A DNA stretch of 46,671 nucleotides from an uncultured Pelagibacteraceae bacterium (lineage in GTDB: Bacteria; Pseudomonadota; Alphaproteobacteria; Pelagibacterales; Pelagibacteraceae), in contig CACJED010000004.1 in assembly GCA_902592285.1 (NCBI GenBank), positions 1-46,671 of the forward strand. The letters run 5' to 3'. The translations under genes and the position numbers were made by a program. The notes under the pieces are model-generated. The model did not search any database. It was given only the letters and a program-made list of their open reading frames with translations, and was not told the origin of the DNA. Shown here piece after piece: positions 1-10,709 of the stretch. Each line of letters opens with the position of its first letter. Position 1 is the first letter of the stretch.

Positions 1-78
1 ACCATCAAAATTACCAATTAAAATAATTGATCCTTTGTGTTTTTTTTTAATATTAAAATTTGAATAATGTTCTACCAT
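1..78 (-). CDS. ribF: Riboflavin kinase/FAD synthetase RibF (N-terminal 26 codons only)
   Basis: The first 26 codons of a minus-strand gene run off the left edge. They end in the motif IGNFDG after a basic stretch. This is the start of the FAD-synthetase nucleotidyltransferase signature (GxFDGVHxGH) of bifunctional RibF, which makes FMN and then FAD from riboflavin. The ATG overlaps the end of the upstream HAD gene, so the two look translationally coupled. The catalytic remainder lies outside the window, so identity rests on this short motif and on the frequent ribF/HAD-IIA neighbourhood in alphaproteobacteria. Confidence 0.75.
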   Translation of the reverse strand, partial: MVEHYSNFNIKKKHKGSIILIGNFDG

Positions 79-890
79 TTTAAATCCGTCTGAATAAAAT
101 TAACGACCGTCTCATATTCTTTTGAAACTTGTTGAATACCTTTTTTTTTAATTTCATCTTTATGAATTCCATTTGAAATCAATAACGAGTCATAATTTAA
201 AAGATTAGCACCTTTAATATCTGTATTTAGATTATCTCCAATTGCTAATATTCTTTTATTATAATTATTTATTGATTGATTATAAACTTCTGGGTGTGGT
301 TTTCCAAAATAAACTACTTTTCCACCCATTTTTTCAAATACCATAGCAACAGAACCTGCACATAATTCTCTTTTATTCCCACGATCTACAATCAAATCTG
401 GATTAGTACAAATCATCTTTTTATTAATATGATTCTCAAATAATTTTTTGTAATAAATTAAGTCTTGATCATAATTATCAAATAATCCTGTGCATAGTAA
501 ATATTCACTTTCATTAATATCTTTAGACTTATTATTCTCAAACGAATTAAATAAATCAAAATCTCTTGGAGGACCAATATGATAAAATGTTTTTGATAAA
601 AAATTTTTTTTTAAATGATTTAATGCTGCTTCACCAGATGTAAATACTTGATCTCTTAATTCTTGAGTCATGCCCATTTTTTGCAAAAATTTTTTAACTG
701 TTATATTTGGTCTTGGGGCATTGGTTAAAAGCACAAAATCTTTATTTTTTTTTAACAATTCTTGCAGTACAATTACTGCTTTTTCATGTAATTTGATCCC
801 ATTATGAATTACACCCCAGAGATCTATGTAAAAAAGATCGTAATTATCTGAAATGGATTGAAGGCCATTTAAATCTAAATTTTTGGTCAT
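72..890 (-). CDS. HAD-superfamily class IIA hydrolase (TIGR01459-type)
   Basis: A 272-residue protein of the NagD-like class IIA HAD family. Motif I is IDLWGVIHNG (nucleophile D23), motif II is LLTNAPRP, motif III has the Lys of FGKPHPE, and motif IV is IGDNLNTDIKGA, so all four HAD motifs are in order. The usual second Asp of motif I, the general acid, is Trp25, which is typical of this subfamily and makes the substrate and even the reaction uncertain. The stop overlaps the ribF start by a few bases. A role near flavin metabolism is only a guess from position. Confidence 0.8.
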   Translation of the reverse strand: MTKNLDLNGLQSISDNYDLFYIDLWGVIHNGIKLHEKAVIVLQELLKKNKDFVLLTNAPRPNITVKKFLQKMGMTQELRDQVFTSGEAALNHLKKNFLSKTFYHIGPPRDFDLFNSFENNKSKDINESEYLLCTGLFDNYDQDLIYYKKLFENHINKKMICTNPDLIVDRGNKRELCAGSVAMVFEKMGGKVVYFGKPHPEVYNQSINNYNKRILAIGDNLNTDIKGANLLNYDSLLISNGIHKDEIKKKGIQQVSKEYETVVNFIQTDLKW

Positions 891-957
891 ATTTTAAGGT
901 ATAAACCATAAAATCCCGATTTTACTAACAATATTAATGTTCTTAGGAAGTTCACAT

Positions 958-988
958 CTTGAAATAGACGTCGAAATATCTATATGAG
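958..988 (+). promoter_or_regulatory. RpoH (sigma-32)-type heat-shock promoter of groESL
   Basis: CTTG at 958-961, followed by AAA, then 17 bases, then TCTATATGAG at 979-988. This fits the alphaproteobacterial heat-shock consensus CTTG-N17/18-CYTATNTnnG at every specified position except the first C. It lies about 35 bases upstream of the groES ATG. No CIRCE inverted repeat is visible, so sigma-32-type control is favoured over HrcA. No transcript start was available to confirm it. Confidence 0.75.
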
Positions 989-1022
989 GCTCATATTTAT
1001 AAAGATTTATAAAGGAGAATTT

Positions 1023-1313
1023 ATGAAGTTTAAACCGTTACACGATAGAGTTTTAATAGAAGTTTTAGATGGCAGTGAAAAAACTGCCGGTGGAATAATT
1101 ATACCTGACACAGCGCAAGAAAAACCGCAAGAAGGCAAAGTTGTTGCAGTTGGTGGAGGAGCAAAAACTGAAGATGGAAAAATTATTCCTATGGATGTTA
1201 AAATTGGTGACAAAGTTTTATTTGGCAAATGGTCTGGAACTGAAGTCAAAATCGATGGTAAGGAATATAGTATAATGAAAGAATCTGACATTATGGGTAT
1301 TTCAAGTAAATAA
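1023..1313 (+). CDS. groES: Co-chaperonin GroES
   Basis: A 96-residue GroES, the heptameric lid of the GroEL folding chamber in the cytoplasm. It opens [13 protein letters not shown] and carries the mobile-loop region ([12 protein letters not shown]), GKVVAVGGG and the C-terminal [12 protein letters not shown]. An in-frame ATG at 984 is rejected as the start because it lies inside the heat-shock -10 element. The ATG at 1023 has a good Shine-Dalgarno (AAGGAG, 1012-1017) and gives the family length. groEL follows after 23 bases with its own AAAGGAG. Confidence 0.97.
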   Translation: MKFKPLHDRVLIEVLDGSEKTAGGIIIPDTAQEKPQEGKVVAVGGGAKTEDGKIIPMDVKIGDKVLFGKWSGTEVKIDGKEYSIMKESDIMGISSK

Positions 1314-1318
1314 TTTAA

Positions 1319-2998
<1,680 letters not shown>

Positions 2999-3024
2999 TA
3001 ACCTTTTCTCTCAAACAAAAATTC

Positions 3025-3055
3025 AAAAAGGCGAGTTATACTCGCCTTTTTTTTT
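3025..3055 (+). terminator. Rho-independent terminator of groESL, probably bidirectional
   Basis: A perfect 6-bp GC-rich stem (GGCGAG 3030-3035 with CTCGCC 3041-3046) has a 5-base loop and is followed by nine Ts. Five As precede it, so the minus-strand transcript from the facing acyltransferase gene would also get a short U tract. The acyltransferase stop codon lies at the right edge of the T run. Confidence 0.9.
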
Positions 3056-5069
3056 ATAATTTAGACTCTATTTGATTTATTTTTTTGATAATTAAATCAT
3101 TAATCATTTGAGCACTTTTAGGAGATGGATGATTAGTATCAGAATAAAAAACACTTTTTTCATCATGAGTTACACATCTATTTTTAACAATTGTGTCACA
3201 AAATAATTCATGAGGATAAACTCTATAAATATTTTTTCCTGTAACTGAGTCTAGCATTTCAAAACTCGATTTATTTCTTTCTTTATAAACTTTATAAGAG
3301 GTTGTCACTGTTGTTAAATTTGATTTCGCAAATAATTTATTTTTTCGACTAATCCATATTTTATTTGGCACATCCCAGCCTACCTCAGGTATTGGATAAA
3401 TCAAAATTATTTCATTTTTATTAGATAGTTGCGAGACTTCATTCTTAAAAGATTCTTGCAAACTCGAATATTTGCCAAGTGAAATATACTTAAACCAAAA
3501 ATCTTTACCCTCAATACCCCCTTCTTGATTATCAAAATAAATATTTGTTAAAGATAAAGGTATTCTACCGCCAAAAATAACAATTGAATTTCCATCATTC
3601 ATAATTTTTTCTTTTAATTTTTGAAAATATTCGTCAGTGCAATCGTAAGTTTTTTTAGTTAATATATGAATTTGATCAAATCCAGGATAAAAGAAACAAT
3701 TATCAATTTCATGAGTAATAAATTGGTAACCTTTTTTAATTATTTTATCTTTTAAATCATACATTAATGTAACTATGTGACTATCACCAATTATATAAAC
3801 TTTCTTATTAGATGATGTATTAAATTTACATCCTCCAACTTTATTTATACAACTTTCATTTTCAAAATTTTTTAATACAGGTGGTTCTTTGATAATATTT
3901 CTTAATAATTTTGGAACTCTATTTTCATATCCTTTATTTGATATTATATTTGAGTTTAAAATTACTAAAGATAGTATTGAAAATATTATAAGAATTAAAA
4001 TAACTCTAAATTTATTATTTTTATTTCTAAATGGTTTTTCAATATAATAATAAGAAATAAATGAAAAAATTAATACCGATATTCCAATTAATAATTTTTT
4101 TAAAAAATACCCTTGAGAAAATCCAGTAATTCTATCAAAAGCAAAAATTGGGTAGTGCCATAAATATAAAGAATAAGAAATCAATCCAATTCCAACAAAT
4201 AATCTTGTTGAAAGTAATCTGGTCACAAATTCATTTTCATTTGAATTAGAAAACCATATAATTAAACATACTCCTAAAATTGCAGGAACTGTATGTAAAG
4301 CTGGGTGAGGAAAATATAATTTAAAAAAAAAAATAGTAATAATGATTAATAATAAACCTACAGTCGGTAATGTTAAATTCAGTATTCTATGATTACTTCT
4401 ATACCCTCTCTTTATCTCAAAATATGCTAAAATGGAACCTGCTAATAATTCCCACACTCTTGTATGAATAAAATAAAAAGAAATTGACGGAAAATTTTTA
4501 CTATACCAATCTGATAGTCCTAAACTAAGTAAAAATACTAAAATAAGAATAAAAATGAGATATCTTTTTAAAAATTTAAAAAAAATTAACAAAACTAAGG
4601 GAAATAAAATATAAAACTGCTCTTCAACTGATAATGACCAGGTGTGAAGAAATGGTTTTAATAGTCCACTTACTGCACCATATTCTTGTCCAGAAGAATA
4701 AAAATAATAGTTTGAACCAAAGCCTAAAGAATAAAGAATAGACTTTGAAAAATCTAAAAAATTTGATGGCAGTAAATACATCCATGCAAATGGTAATGAC
4801 ACTATCATTACCGCTAATAATGCCGGAAGTATTCTCCTTACACGTCTTTCGTAAAAATATCTAAATGAAAAAGTCCCTGTAATTAGAAGCTCTTTTAATA
4901 TGATAGAAGTAATCAAGTATCCTGAGATTACAAAAAAAATATCAACACCTATAAAACCACCTTTAAAAGGTTCAATGTTAAATATAGTGACTTGAGTGTG
5001 ATAAAAAATTACAGCACAAACTGCGATTGCTCTTAATCCATCTATTTCTGGACGGTAATTAAGTTTCAT
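3054..5069 (-). CDS. Acyltransferase 3 (OafA/YrhL type) with C-terminal SGNH domain
   Basis: A 671-residue inner-membrane acyltransferase. The N-terminal half (to about residue 365) has some ten hydrophobic helices and the acyltransferase-3 signatures YRPEIDGLRAIAV, FIGVDIFFVISGYLI and the RRVRRILPAL loop. The C-terminal periplasmic third is an SGNH-hydrolase-like domain: GDSH near residue 428 supplies the Ser, and DTNHPS near residue 650 supplies the Asp-x-x-His. Such proteins O-acetylate LPS, O-antigen or other surface glycans. An upstream in-frame TTG at 5087 exists, but the ATG at 5069 begins right at the conserved motif and is preferred. The glycan acceptor is unknown. Confidence 0.9.
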   Translation of the reverse strand: MKLNYRPEIDGLRAIAVCAVIFYHTQVTIFNIEPFKGGFIGVDIFFVISGYLITSIILKELLITGTFSFRYFYERRVRRILPALLAVMIVSLPFAWMYLLPSNFLDFSKSILYSLGFGSNYYFYSSGQEYGAVSGLLKPFLHTWSLSVEEQFYILFPLVLLIFFKFLKRYLIFILILVFLLSLGLSDWYSKNFPSISFYFIHTRVWELLAGSILAYFEIKRGYRSNHRILNLTLPTVGLLLIIITIFFFKLYFPHPALHTVPAILGVCLIIWFSNSNENEFVTRLLSTRLFVGIGLISYSLYLWHYPIFAFDRITGFSQGYFLKKLLIGISVLIFSFISYYYIEKPFRNKNNKFRVILILIIFSILSLVILNSNIISNKGYENRVPKLLRNIIKEPPVLKNFENESCINKVGGCKFNTSSNKKVYIIGDSHIVTLMYDLKDKIIKKGYQFITHEIDNCFFYPGFDQIHILTKKTYDCTDEYFQKLKEKIMNDGNSIVIFGGRIPLSLTNIYFDNQEGGIEGKDFWFKYISLGKYSSLQESFKNEVSQLSNKNEIILIYPIPEVGWDVPNKIWISRKNKLFAKSNLTTVTTSYKVYKERNKSSFEMLDSVTGKNIYRVYPHELFCDTIVKNRCVTHDEKSVFYSDTNHPSPKSAQMINDLIIKKINQIESKL

Positions 5070-5221
5070 ATACAAGGTACATATCAAAATTACGTCTAAA
5101 TGAAAAACAAAGAGCTGATAAATTTAAAAAAATTGAGCTTATTAATCTCTTTAAACTTAGTAATTTAAAGGTTTTTTTTAAGTTTTCAAAGTTTTTGATT
5201 AATGTATAAGGGCGTCAATTT

Positions 5222-7048
5222 ATGACTGAAGAAATAAGAAATATTACAATCATCGCACACGTCGACCACGGAAAAACAACATTAATAGATAATTTAATGA
5301 AACAAAGTGGTTCATTTAGAGACAACGAAATTATAGATGAAAGATTAATGGACACTGGCGAACTGGAAAAAGAGAGGGGAATAACTATTCTAGCAAAACC
5401 TGCTTCTATAAATTGGAAAAATTCTAGAATCAATATTATCGATACTCCTGGTCATAGGGATTTTGCAGCAGAAGTTGAGAGAGTTTTAAGCATGGCTGAT
5501 GGTGCTCTTCTACTAATTGACTCTGCGGAGGGAGTGATGCCACAAACAAAATTTGTATTAGCTAAAGCATTGAAACAAGGTTTAAAACCAATAGTTGTCA
5601 TTAATAAATTAGATAAATCTGATCAAAGAGCAAATGAAGTTCTTGATGAAACTTTTGATTTATTTGTTAGCTTAGATGCAAATGAGGAACAATTAGATTT
5701 TCCTGTTTTATATGCAAGTGGTAGATCAGGGTGGGCTGACAAAGAAGTTGATGGACTAAGAGAAAATTTAAATCCGCTTTTGGATCAAATAATAGAACAT
5801 GTTAAGCCAGCAGATCTTGATAAATCTAAACCCTTTGCAATGTTATCAACGTTATTATATTCTGACAGCTTTCTTGGTAGAAGTTTGGTTGGAAGAATAA
5901 ATCAAGGAACAGCAAGAGCAAATCAAACCATCAAGGCAATCGACCTAAAGGGTAATAAGGTTGATGAAGGAAGATTGACTAAAATATTTAGGTATGAGGG
6001 AACTAAAAAAGTACCAATAGAAGTAGGAGAAGCAGGTGATATTGTGGTTATTGCTGGATTAGAAAAAGCAAACGTTGCTGATACAATATGTGATCAAGAA
6101 GTTAAAGAGCCTATTCCAGCAACACCTATTGATCCACCAACAATGTCTATAACAATTACTGTAAATACATCTCCTCTTGCAGGTACAGAGGGTAAAAAAC
6201 TTACAAGTACTCAGATAAGAGATAGATTGGTTCAAGAAGCACAAAATAATGTTGGTATTACTTTTTCAGAAAATAGTGACAACGACTCTTTTGTTGTTAG
6301 CGGAAGAGGAGAGTTAATGTTAGAGATTTTGTTGACTCAAATGAGAAGGGAAGGTTTTGAAATGACTGTAAGTCCTCCTAAAGTATTATTTAAAAAAGAT
6401 GATAATGGAGCTAAATTAGAACCAATAGAAGAGGTAACAATAGATATAGACGAAGAATATTCATCAAAAATAATTGATTCAATGAATAGAAGGAAAGGGA
6501 AATTAATTGAACTCAAGGATACTGGTAAAAATAAAAAAAGACTTATTTTCCACGCTCCTACAAGAGGTTTAATGGGTTACACAAGTAGATTTTTAACTCT
6601 TACAAAAGGTAATGGGGTAATAAATAGAATTTTTCATAGTTATAATTTTTATGAGGGAGAAATGGAGGGTAGAAGAAATGGTGCATTAATTTCTATGGAG
6701 CAAGGTAAAGCTGTAGCTTTTGCTATCTTTAATCTTCAAGCTAGAGGAGAAATGTTTGTAACTCATAACGATCCTGTTTACACAGGAATGATTGTTGGTT
6801 TATCCCCAAAACCAGGGGATATGATTATAAATGTTATGAAAGGTAAAAAATTAACTAATATGAGAACCCAAGGTACAGATGAAAATGTTGTGCTAACTCC
6901 TGTTAGAAAAATGTCAATTGCAGAGCAATTAAGTATGCTAAATACTGATGAAGCATTGGAAATCACTCCAGCCTCTTGCAGGTTGAGAAAAGCAATACTT
7001 GATCCACACGAGAGAAAAAGAAGTGAAAAATCAGGCGCTGCAGCCTAA
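5222..7048 (+). CDS. typA: Translational GTPase TypA/BipA
   Basis: A 608-residue ribosome-associated GTPase of the EF-G-like class, linked to ribosome assembly and stress adaptation. The GTPase motifs are in order: AHVDHGKTTL (G1), a switch-I Thr in RGITI, DTPGHRDF (G3) and NKLD (G4). EF-Tu-like domain 2, EF-G domains III and V and the BipA-specific C-terminal domain (PTRGLMGYTSRFLTLTKG, then NMRTQGTDENV) follow. The length is that of the family. The stop overlaps the stop of the facing gene by four bases. Confidence 0.96.
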   Translation: MTEEIRNITIIAHVDHGKTTLIDNLMKQSGSFRDNEIIDERLMDTGELEKERGITILAKPASINWKNSRINIIDTPGHRDFAAEVERVLSMADGALLLIDSAEGVMPQTKFVLAKALKQGLKPIVVINKLDKSDQRANEVLDETFDLFVSLDANEEQLDFPVLYASGRSGWADKEVDGLRENLNPLLDQIIEHVKPADLDKSKPFAMLSTLLYSDSFLGRSLVGRINQGTARANQTIKAIDLKGNKVDEGRLTKIFRYEGTKKVPIEVGEAGDIVVIAGLEKANVADTICDQEVKEPIPATPIDPPTMSITITVNTSPLAGTEGKKLTSTQIRDRLVQEAQNNVGITFSENSDNDSFVVSGRGELMLEILLTQMRREGFEMTVSPPKVLFKKDDNGAKLEPIEEVTIDIDEEYSSKIIDSMNRRKGKLIELKDTGKNKKRLIFHAPTRGLMGYTSRFLTLTKGNGVINRIFHSYNFYEGEMEGRRNGALISMEQGKAVAFAIFNLQARGEMFVTHNDPVYTGMIVGLSPKPGDMIINVMKGKKLTNMRTQGTDENVVLTPVRKMSIAEQLSMLNTDEALEITPASCRLRKAILDPHERKRSEKSGAAA

Positions 7049-7692
7049 TTGAAAATTTTATCAACTAAGTACAGGCTCAAGGCAATACAAGGACCAATTC
7101 CAAAAGCAAATAATAAAGTTCCCGCTCCCACAGTTCCACCTAAGTACCATCCAATACTTACAACAGAGATTTCTAAAAAAGCTCTTACTGCAGCAACTGG
7201 GAAATTTGTTTTTTTTTGGAGACCAATCATCAAACCATCTCTTGGTCCTGCTCCAAGATTAGATACTAAATAAATACCTCCACCAATCCCAACTGTTATC
7301 ACTGAAATTATAGCTAAAAGTAATTGATATAAGTTGTTAGATGGGGTTGGAACAAATCTTATACAAAGATCAATCATCAATGCAACAATGATCGCATTAA
7401 GTATTGTCCCCATCCCTGGTTTTTGACCAAGCGGTATCCACAAAATTAAAACCGCAACACTAATTAGAAATGTTATTGTTCCTATACTCAAGTTAACATT
7501 CAATGAAATACCTTGAGCTAAAACACTCCATGGAGAAGCACCAGTAAAAGATACAATTAATAAACCTTCTCCTAGACCAAATATTATTAAACCAAAACAT
7601 AAAAAAAAGAATGTAGAGAATTTTGGTTTAAAATTATAAGGCTTATCGGAACTCCAATTGACCCTTGGTATTTTCTTAATTTTTAAAAACAT
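7045..7692 (-). CDS. YczE/YitT-like integral membrane protein
   Basis: A 215-residue protein with about five or six membrane segments. Gly-rich repeats resemble the YczE family: FGLGEGLLIVSFTGASPWSVLAQG near the N-terminus, and an internally similar GIGGGIYLVSNLGAGPRDGLMIG in the second half. The two halves look like a tandem duplication, as in small transporters. Function is not known for the family, and substrate and direction cannot be read from the sequence. It is a single-gene unit facing typA. Confidence 0.75.
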   Translation of the reverse strand: MFLKIKKIPRVNWSSDKPYNFKPKFSTFFFLCFGLIIFGLGEGLLIVSFTGASPWSVLAQGISLNVNLSIGTITFLISVAVLILWIPLGQKPGMGTILNAIIVALMIDLCIRFVPTPSNNLYQLLLAIISVITVGIGGGIYLVSNLGAGPRDGLMIGLQKKTNFPVAAVRAFLEISVVSIGWYLGGTVGAGTLLFAFGIGPCIALSLYLVDKIFN

Positions 7693-7742
7693 TTTAATAA
7701 GTTATTTCTATTGTTAATAAATTCTATTAAACTAGTTGTTAA

Positions 7743-8423
7743 ATGAGAAAAATTATAGTTATTTTATTTCTTTTGATTTATCCAACAAATTCAATCGCTC
7801 ATATTGGACATTACATTAAATATGAGAAAATTGAGATGGAGATTTTTCGAAATGGTGAGCTCATTGGCTATAATCATTATTTTTTCAATAGAAATGGATT
7901 AGAAACCATTGTTACTAATCAAATTAAATTTGTAGTTAAACTTTTGGGAGCAACAGTTTTCCAAGTTGAGGGTTATAGTGAGGAAAAATATTTCAAAGAT
8001 CAATTAGTTTCTTATAATTCTAAAACTATACAAAACGATAAAAAAAAGTTTGTTAATTTAACATTTAATCAAAAAAGAAAAAAATTCGATATCAAAGGCT
8101 CTTCATATAGTGGAGAAGCCTCAGCTGATAACGTGATTGGAAATTGGTGGAACCACAAAATTTTACAAGCGAGTTCTCAAATAAGTCCTATCTCAGGGAG
8201 TATAAAGGATCAAGTGGTAACTTTTTTAGGTAAAGAAAAAATAGATCTTTATGGAAATATTTATGAAGTAGATCATTTTACACTGAAGTCTAAAGACATG
8301 AGTATACCGAAAGATAAAAGATTAGATTTTGATATTTGGTATGATCCTAAAAATTTAATGATATTAAAAGTGTCCTATTCAAGAATGGGTAACTGGGAAT
8401 ATAAATTAAAAAATTTTAATTAA
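7743..8423 (+). CDS. Secreted protein, DUF6134/DUF3108-like
   Basis: A 226-residue protein with an N-terminal signal peptide (MRKIIVILFLLIYPTNSIA, probable cleavage after SIA near residue 19). The mature part is rich in alternating beta strands, with the pattern RNGELIGYNHYFF early and DFDIWYDPKNLMILKVSYS near the C-terminus. This resembles periplasmic DUF6134/DUF3108 proteins, which are all-beta. No catalytic motif was recognised. It is a single gene converging on the FAD oxidoreductase gene with an 8-base overlap. Family assignment is from memory of the pattern and is tentative. Confidence 0.65.
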   Translation: MRKIIVILFLLIYPTNSIAHIGHYIKYEKIEMEIFRNGELIGYNHYFFNRNGLETIVTNQIKFVVKLLGATVFQVEGYSEEKYFKDQLVSYNSKTIQNDKKKFVNLTFNQKRKKFDIKGSSYSGEASADNVIGNWWNHKILQASSQISPISGSIKDQVVTFLGKEKIDLYGNIYEVDHFTLKSKDMSIPKDKRLDFDIWYDPKNLMILKVSYSRMGNWEYKLKNFN

Positions 8424-9396
8424 TTTTTCTTGAGATTTTTTTAAATAGATCATGTGCACTTATCCATCCTGATTCTAATCTGGGTCCTACAAACCAATCG
8501 GCACAAACACCCAATCTTTTCCTAGGATCCCAAAAACTCTTAATTTTAAATGGTCTCGAATTTGAAGAATATCTCCAACCGTGATTAAGTGAATAATAAA
8601 TCTTTGTTTTTTTGATATTTGAAAGTTTAAAAAATTTATCGATCATAATTTGTGAATTTTCTTTTTTGTTATTCTTGTTTTTATTAATCTTTTTATTTGC
8701 CCATTTAAATGTACTTTGAAGAGTCCATAAATCATATTTTGATTTAAATCTTTTTTTTGAGTTTTCATTTCCTGCCCAGCCAAGAATTGAGTCTTCAAAA
8801 AGATAGCTACTATTTGAATTCTTGTTTTTTTTTATTGCAATCATAGTAGTAATATTTGCATCCATTTTTATTGATTTTCTTAAAAAAGAGTTATTAATAA
8901 ATTTCTTAGAAAGTTTTTTTAGTTGTGGAAAAGGACAAGTCAAAATTAAGTTTTTAAAAGATCTTAATTTTCCATCATCAAATAACAAATACCAGAGTTT
9001 ATTTTCATAATAGATTTTTTTTAATTCACTATGATAGTTGCAATTAATTTTCTTCAGCAAATATTTGCTAATATCATTATTTCCATTTTTACCAATTACT
9101 TTTAAATGTTTTTTATCCTCTTTTTTTTTTGAATTAAGAAAAACATGTTTGCCTCTCCATACTTTTAAGATTCTTTTTTTTATTAAATCTTTAGTAAATT
9201 TTTTAAATTCCTTAGTTTTTGGTGAAATATACTGAGTACCATGATCAAAACCTATTTTGCCTTTTATTCTTTTAAAAGATGCACGACCCCCAGGACCTCT
9301 TGCTTTATCGAACAAAATTACTGAATATTTTTTATTAAGAAGATTTGCAATTGTGGATCCAGATATTCCAGAACCAATTATACAATATTCACTCAT
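8416..9396 (-). CDS. FAD/NAD(P)-binding oxidoreductase (COG3380, renalase/amine-oxidase-like)
   Basis: A 326-residue flavoprotein. It opens with the dinucleotide-binding motif CIIGSGISGSTIANLL, then the second ADP-binding strand ending in Asp (VILFDKARGPGGRAS), and the FDHGTQYISP segment typical of COG3380 proteins. The C-terminus has GVCADWFVGPRLESGWISAHDL, the usual terminal FAD contact of amine-oxidase-like folds. The substrate is unknown. Its ATG overlaps the pmbA stop by four bases (ATGA), which makes it the third gene of the tldD-pmbA operon. Confidence 0.82.
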   Translation of the reverse strand: MSEYCIIGSGISGSTIANLLNKKYSVILFDKARGPGGRASFKRIKGKIGFDHGTQYISPKTKEFKKFTKDLIKKRILKVWRGKHVFLNSKKKEDKKHLKVIGKNGNNDISKYLLKKINCNYHSELKKIYYENKLWYLLFDDGKLRSFKNLILTCPFPQLKKLSKKFINNSFLRKSIKMDANITTMIAIKKNKNSNSSYLFEDSILGWAGNENSKKRFKSKYDLWTLQSTFKWANKKINKNKNNKKENSQIMIDKFFKLSNIKKTKIYYSLNHGWRYSSNSRPFKIKSFWDPRKRLGVCADWFVGPRLESGWISAHDLFKKISRKIN

Positions 9397-10709
9397 TTAC
9401 CAGCAACAACCATTCCCTCTATTAACATGGTTGGTGAGTTAGTTGCATATTTGAACTCCAAATCATTTGCTAAAGTAATATTTTGAAACATGTCTTTAAA
9501 ATTACCTGCTATAGTAATTTCATTTATTGGATATTTAAACTCACCATTTTCAATTAAAAACCCGGTTGCTCCAACTGAATAATCTCCAGTCACAATATTA
9601 CTTCCATGTCCTATGGTTTCTGTAATATAAAGACTTTTTGAATTTGAATTCAGTAAATCTTTAAAACTAATATTTCCATTTTCAAAATAAAGATTACTTG
9701 TTCCTCCACATCTTCCATTAGATTTAAGATTTAATTTTTTTCCATTGTAAGTATCAATCAGATAATGTTTCAAAATTCCTTGATCCACTAATTTAAGTAT
9801 GTCGGTTTTTACCCCTTCACTATCAAAATTTCTTGAGCCTAATCCTTTGAGCATATCAGGTTTATCAAATACATTAATTTTATCTGAGAATATTTTTTGA
9901 TTAACTTTATCTTTTAAAAAAGAAGTTCCTCTTGATATTGCTGATGAGGAAATAGCGCTTGCAAAAGTACTTAATACTCCCTTAGCTATTCTTTTATCAA
10001 AAATTATAGAAATTTTCTCACTCCCAATTTTTTTTGGACTTAATTTTCTAATAGTTTGATTAGCAGCTAGATTTCCTAATTCCTCTGCATCATCTAAGTC
10101 TTTTAGAAAACATTTGCTAGAATAATCGTAATCTCTTTCCATGCTTTTTTCATCTTTTGCAACTGTTACACTTGATGCTGTAAATGAAGATGTTTTGTAA
10201 CCATCACAAAAACCTTCGCTATTAGCTAAAACAAAATTAGACTTATTTTCAGTAAAACTTGATTCAGTATTGACAATTTTTTTATCACTTGAAGCAGCAG
10301 CCTCTAATTTTTTTAAATAATCTATTTTTTGATCATTCGCTATATGACTGTCATCATAGAGATCTAAATCTTTAACATCTTTTGCTAATAAATCTCTATC
10401 TGGTAATGAATTAAATTCATCCTCAGGAGTATTTTTTGTAGTTTCAATACATTTTTCGATCAAAATATTCAAATTATCTTTTAGCAAATTAGATGAAGAT
10501 ATTGATGATTTTTTTTTACCAATGTAAGTAGTGATACTTATGCCTAGATCATCTGACCTATTAGACTCATCTAATTTTTTATTTCTAAAATTTACAGTTT
10601 CAGAAATCGAGTTCTTTACAATCACACTTGAGTCTGTTGCACCTAATTTCTTGGCTAAGCCTAAACAATATGATGCTTTTTTCTCTAAAAATTCTTGATC
10701 TTTGATCAT
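9393..10709 (-). CDS. pmbA: TldE/PmbA-family metalloprotease subunit
   Basis: A 438-residue PmbA (TldE) homologue, the partner of TldD in a heterodimeric zinc protease that cleaves unfolded or linear peptides and matures some modified peptides. Recognisable parts are EFNSLPDRDLL, the LSPKKIGSEKISIIFDKR segment and the ending FKYATNSPTMLIEGMVVAGK. It lacks the HExxxH motif, as expected for the non-catalytic partner. The start codon directly abuts the tldD stop (TAAATG), so the pair should be made in equal amounts. Confidence 0.93.
   Translation of the reverse strand: MIKDQEFLEKKASYCLGLAKKLGATDSSVIVKNSISETVNFRNKKLDESNRSDDLGISITTYIGKKKSSISSSNLLKDNLNILIEKCIETTKNTPEDEFNSLPDRDLLAKDVKDLDLYDDSHIANDQKIDYLKKLEAAASSDKKIVNTESSFTENKSNFVLANSEGFCDGYKTSSFTASSVTVAKDEKSMERDYDYSSKCFLKDLDDAEELGNLAANQTIRKLSPKKIGSEKISIIFDKRIAKGVLSTFASAISSSAISRGTSFLKDKVNQKIFSDKINVFDKPDMLKGLGSRNFDSEGVKTDILKLVDQGILKHYLIDTYNGKKLNLKSNGRCGGTSNLYFENGNISFKDLLNSNSKSLYITETIGHGSNIVTGDYSVGATGFLIENGEFKYPINEITIAGNFKDMFQNITLANDLEFKYATNSPTMLIEGMVVAGK

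Noticed and set aside
984..1022. Longer groES reading frame starting at the ATG at 984
   Set aside because: That ATG lies inside the heat-shock -10 element; the ATG at 1023 has the Shine-Dalgarno and the family N-terminus.
7049..7273. Plus-strand open frame of 74 codons after typA
   Set aside because: It is the antisense of the YczE-like gene, which has a much better protein pattern.
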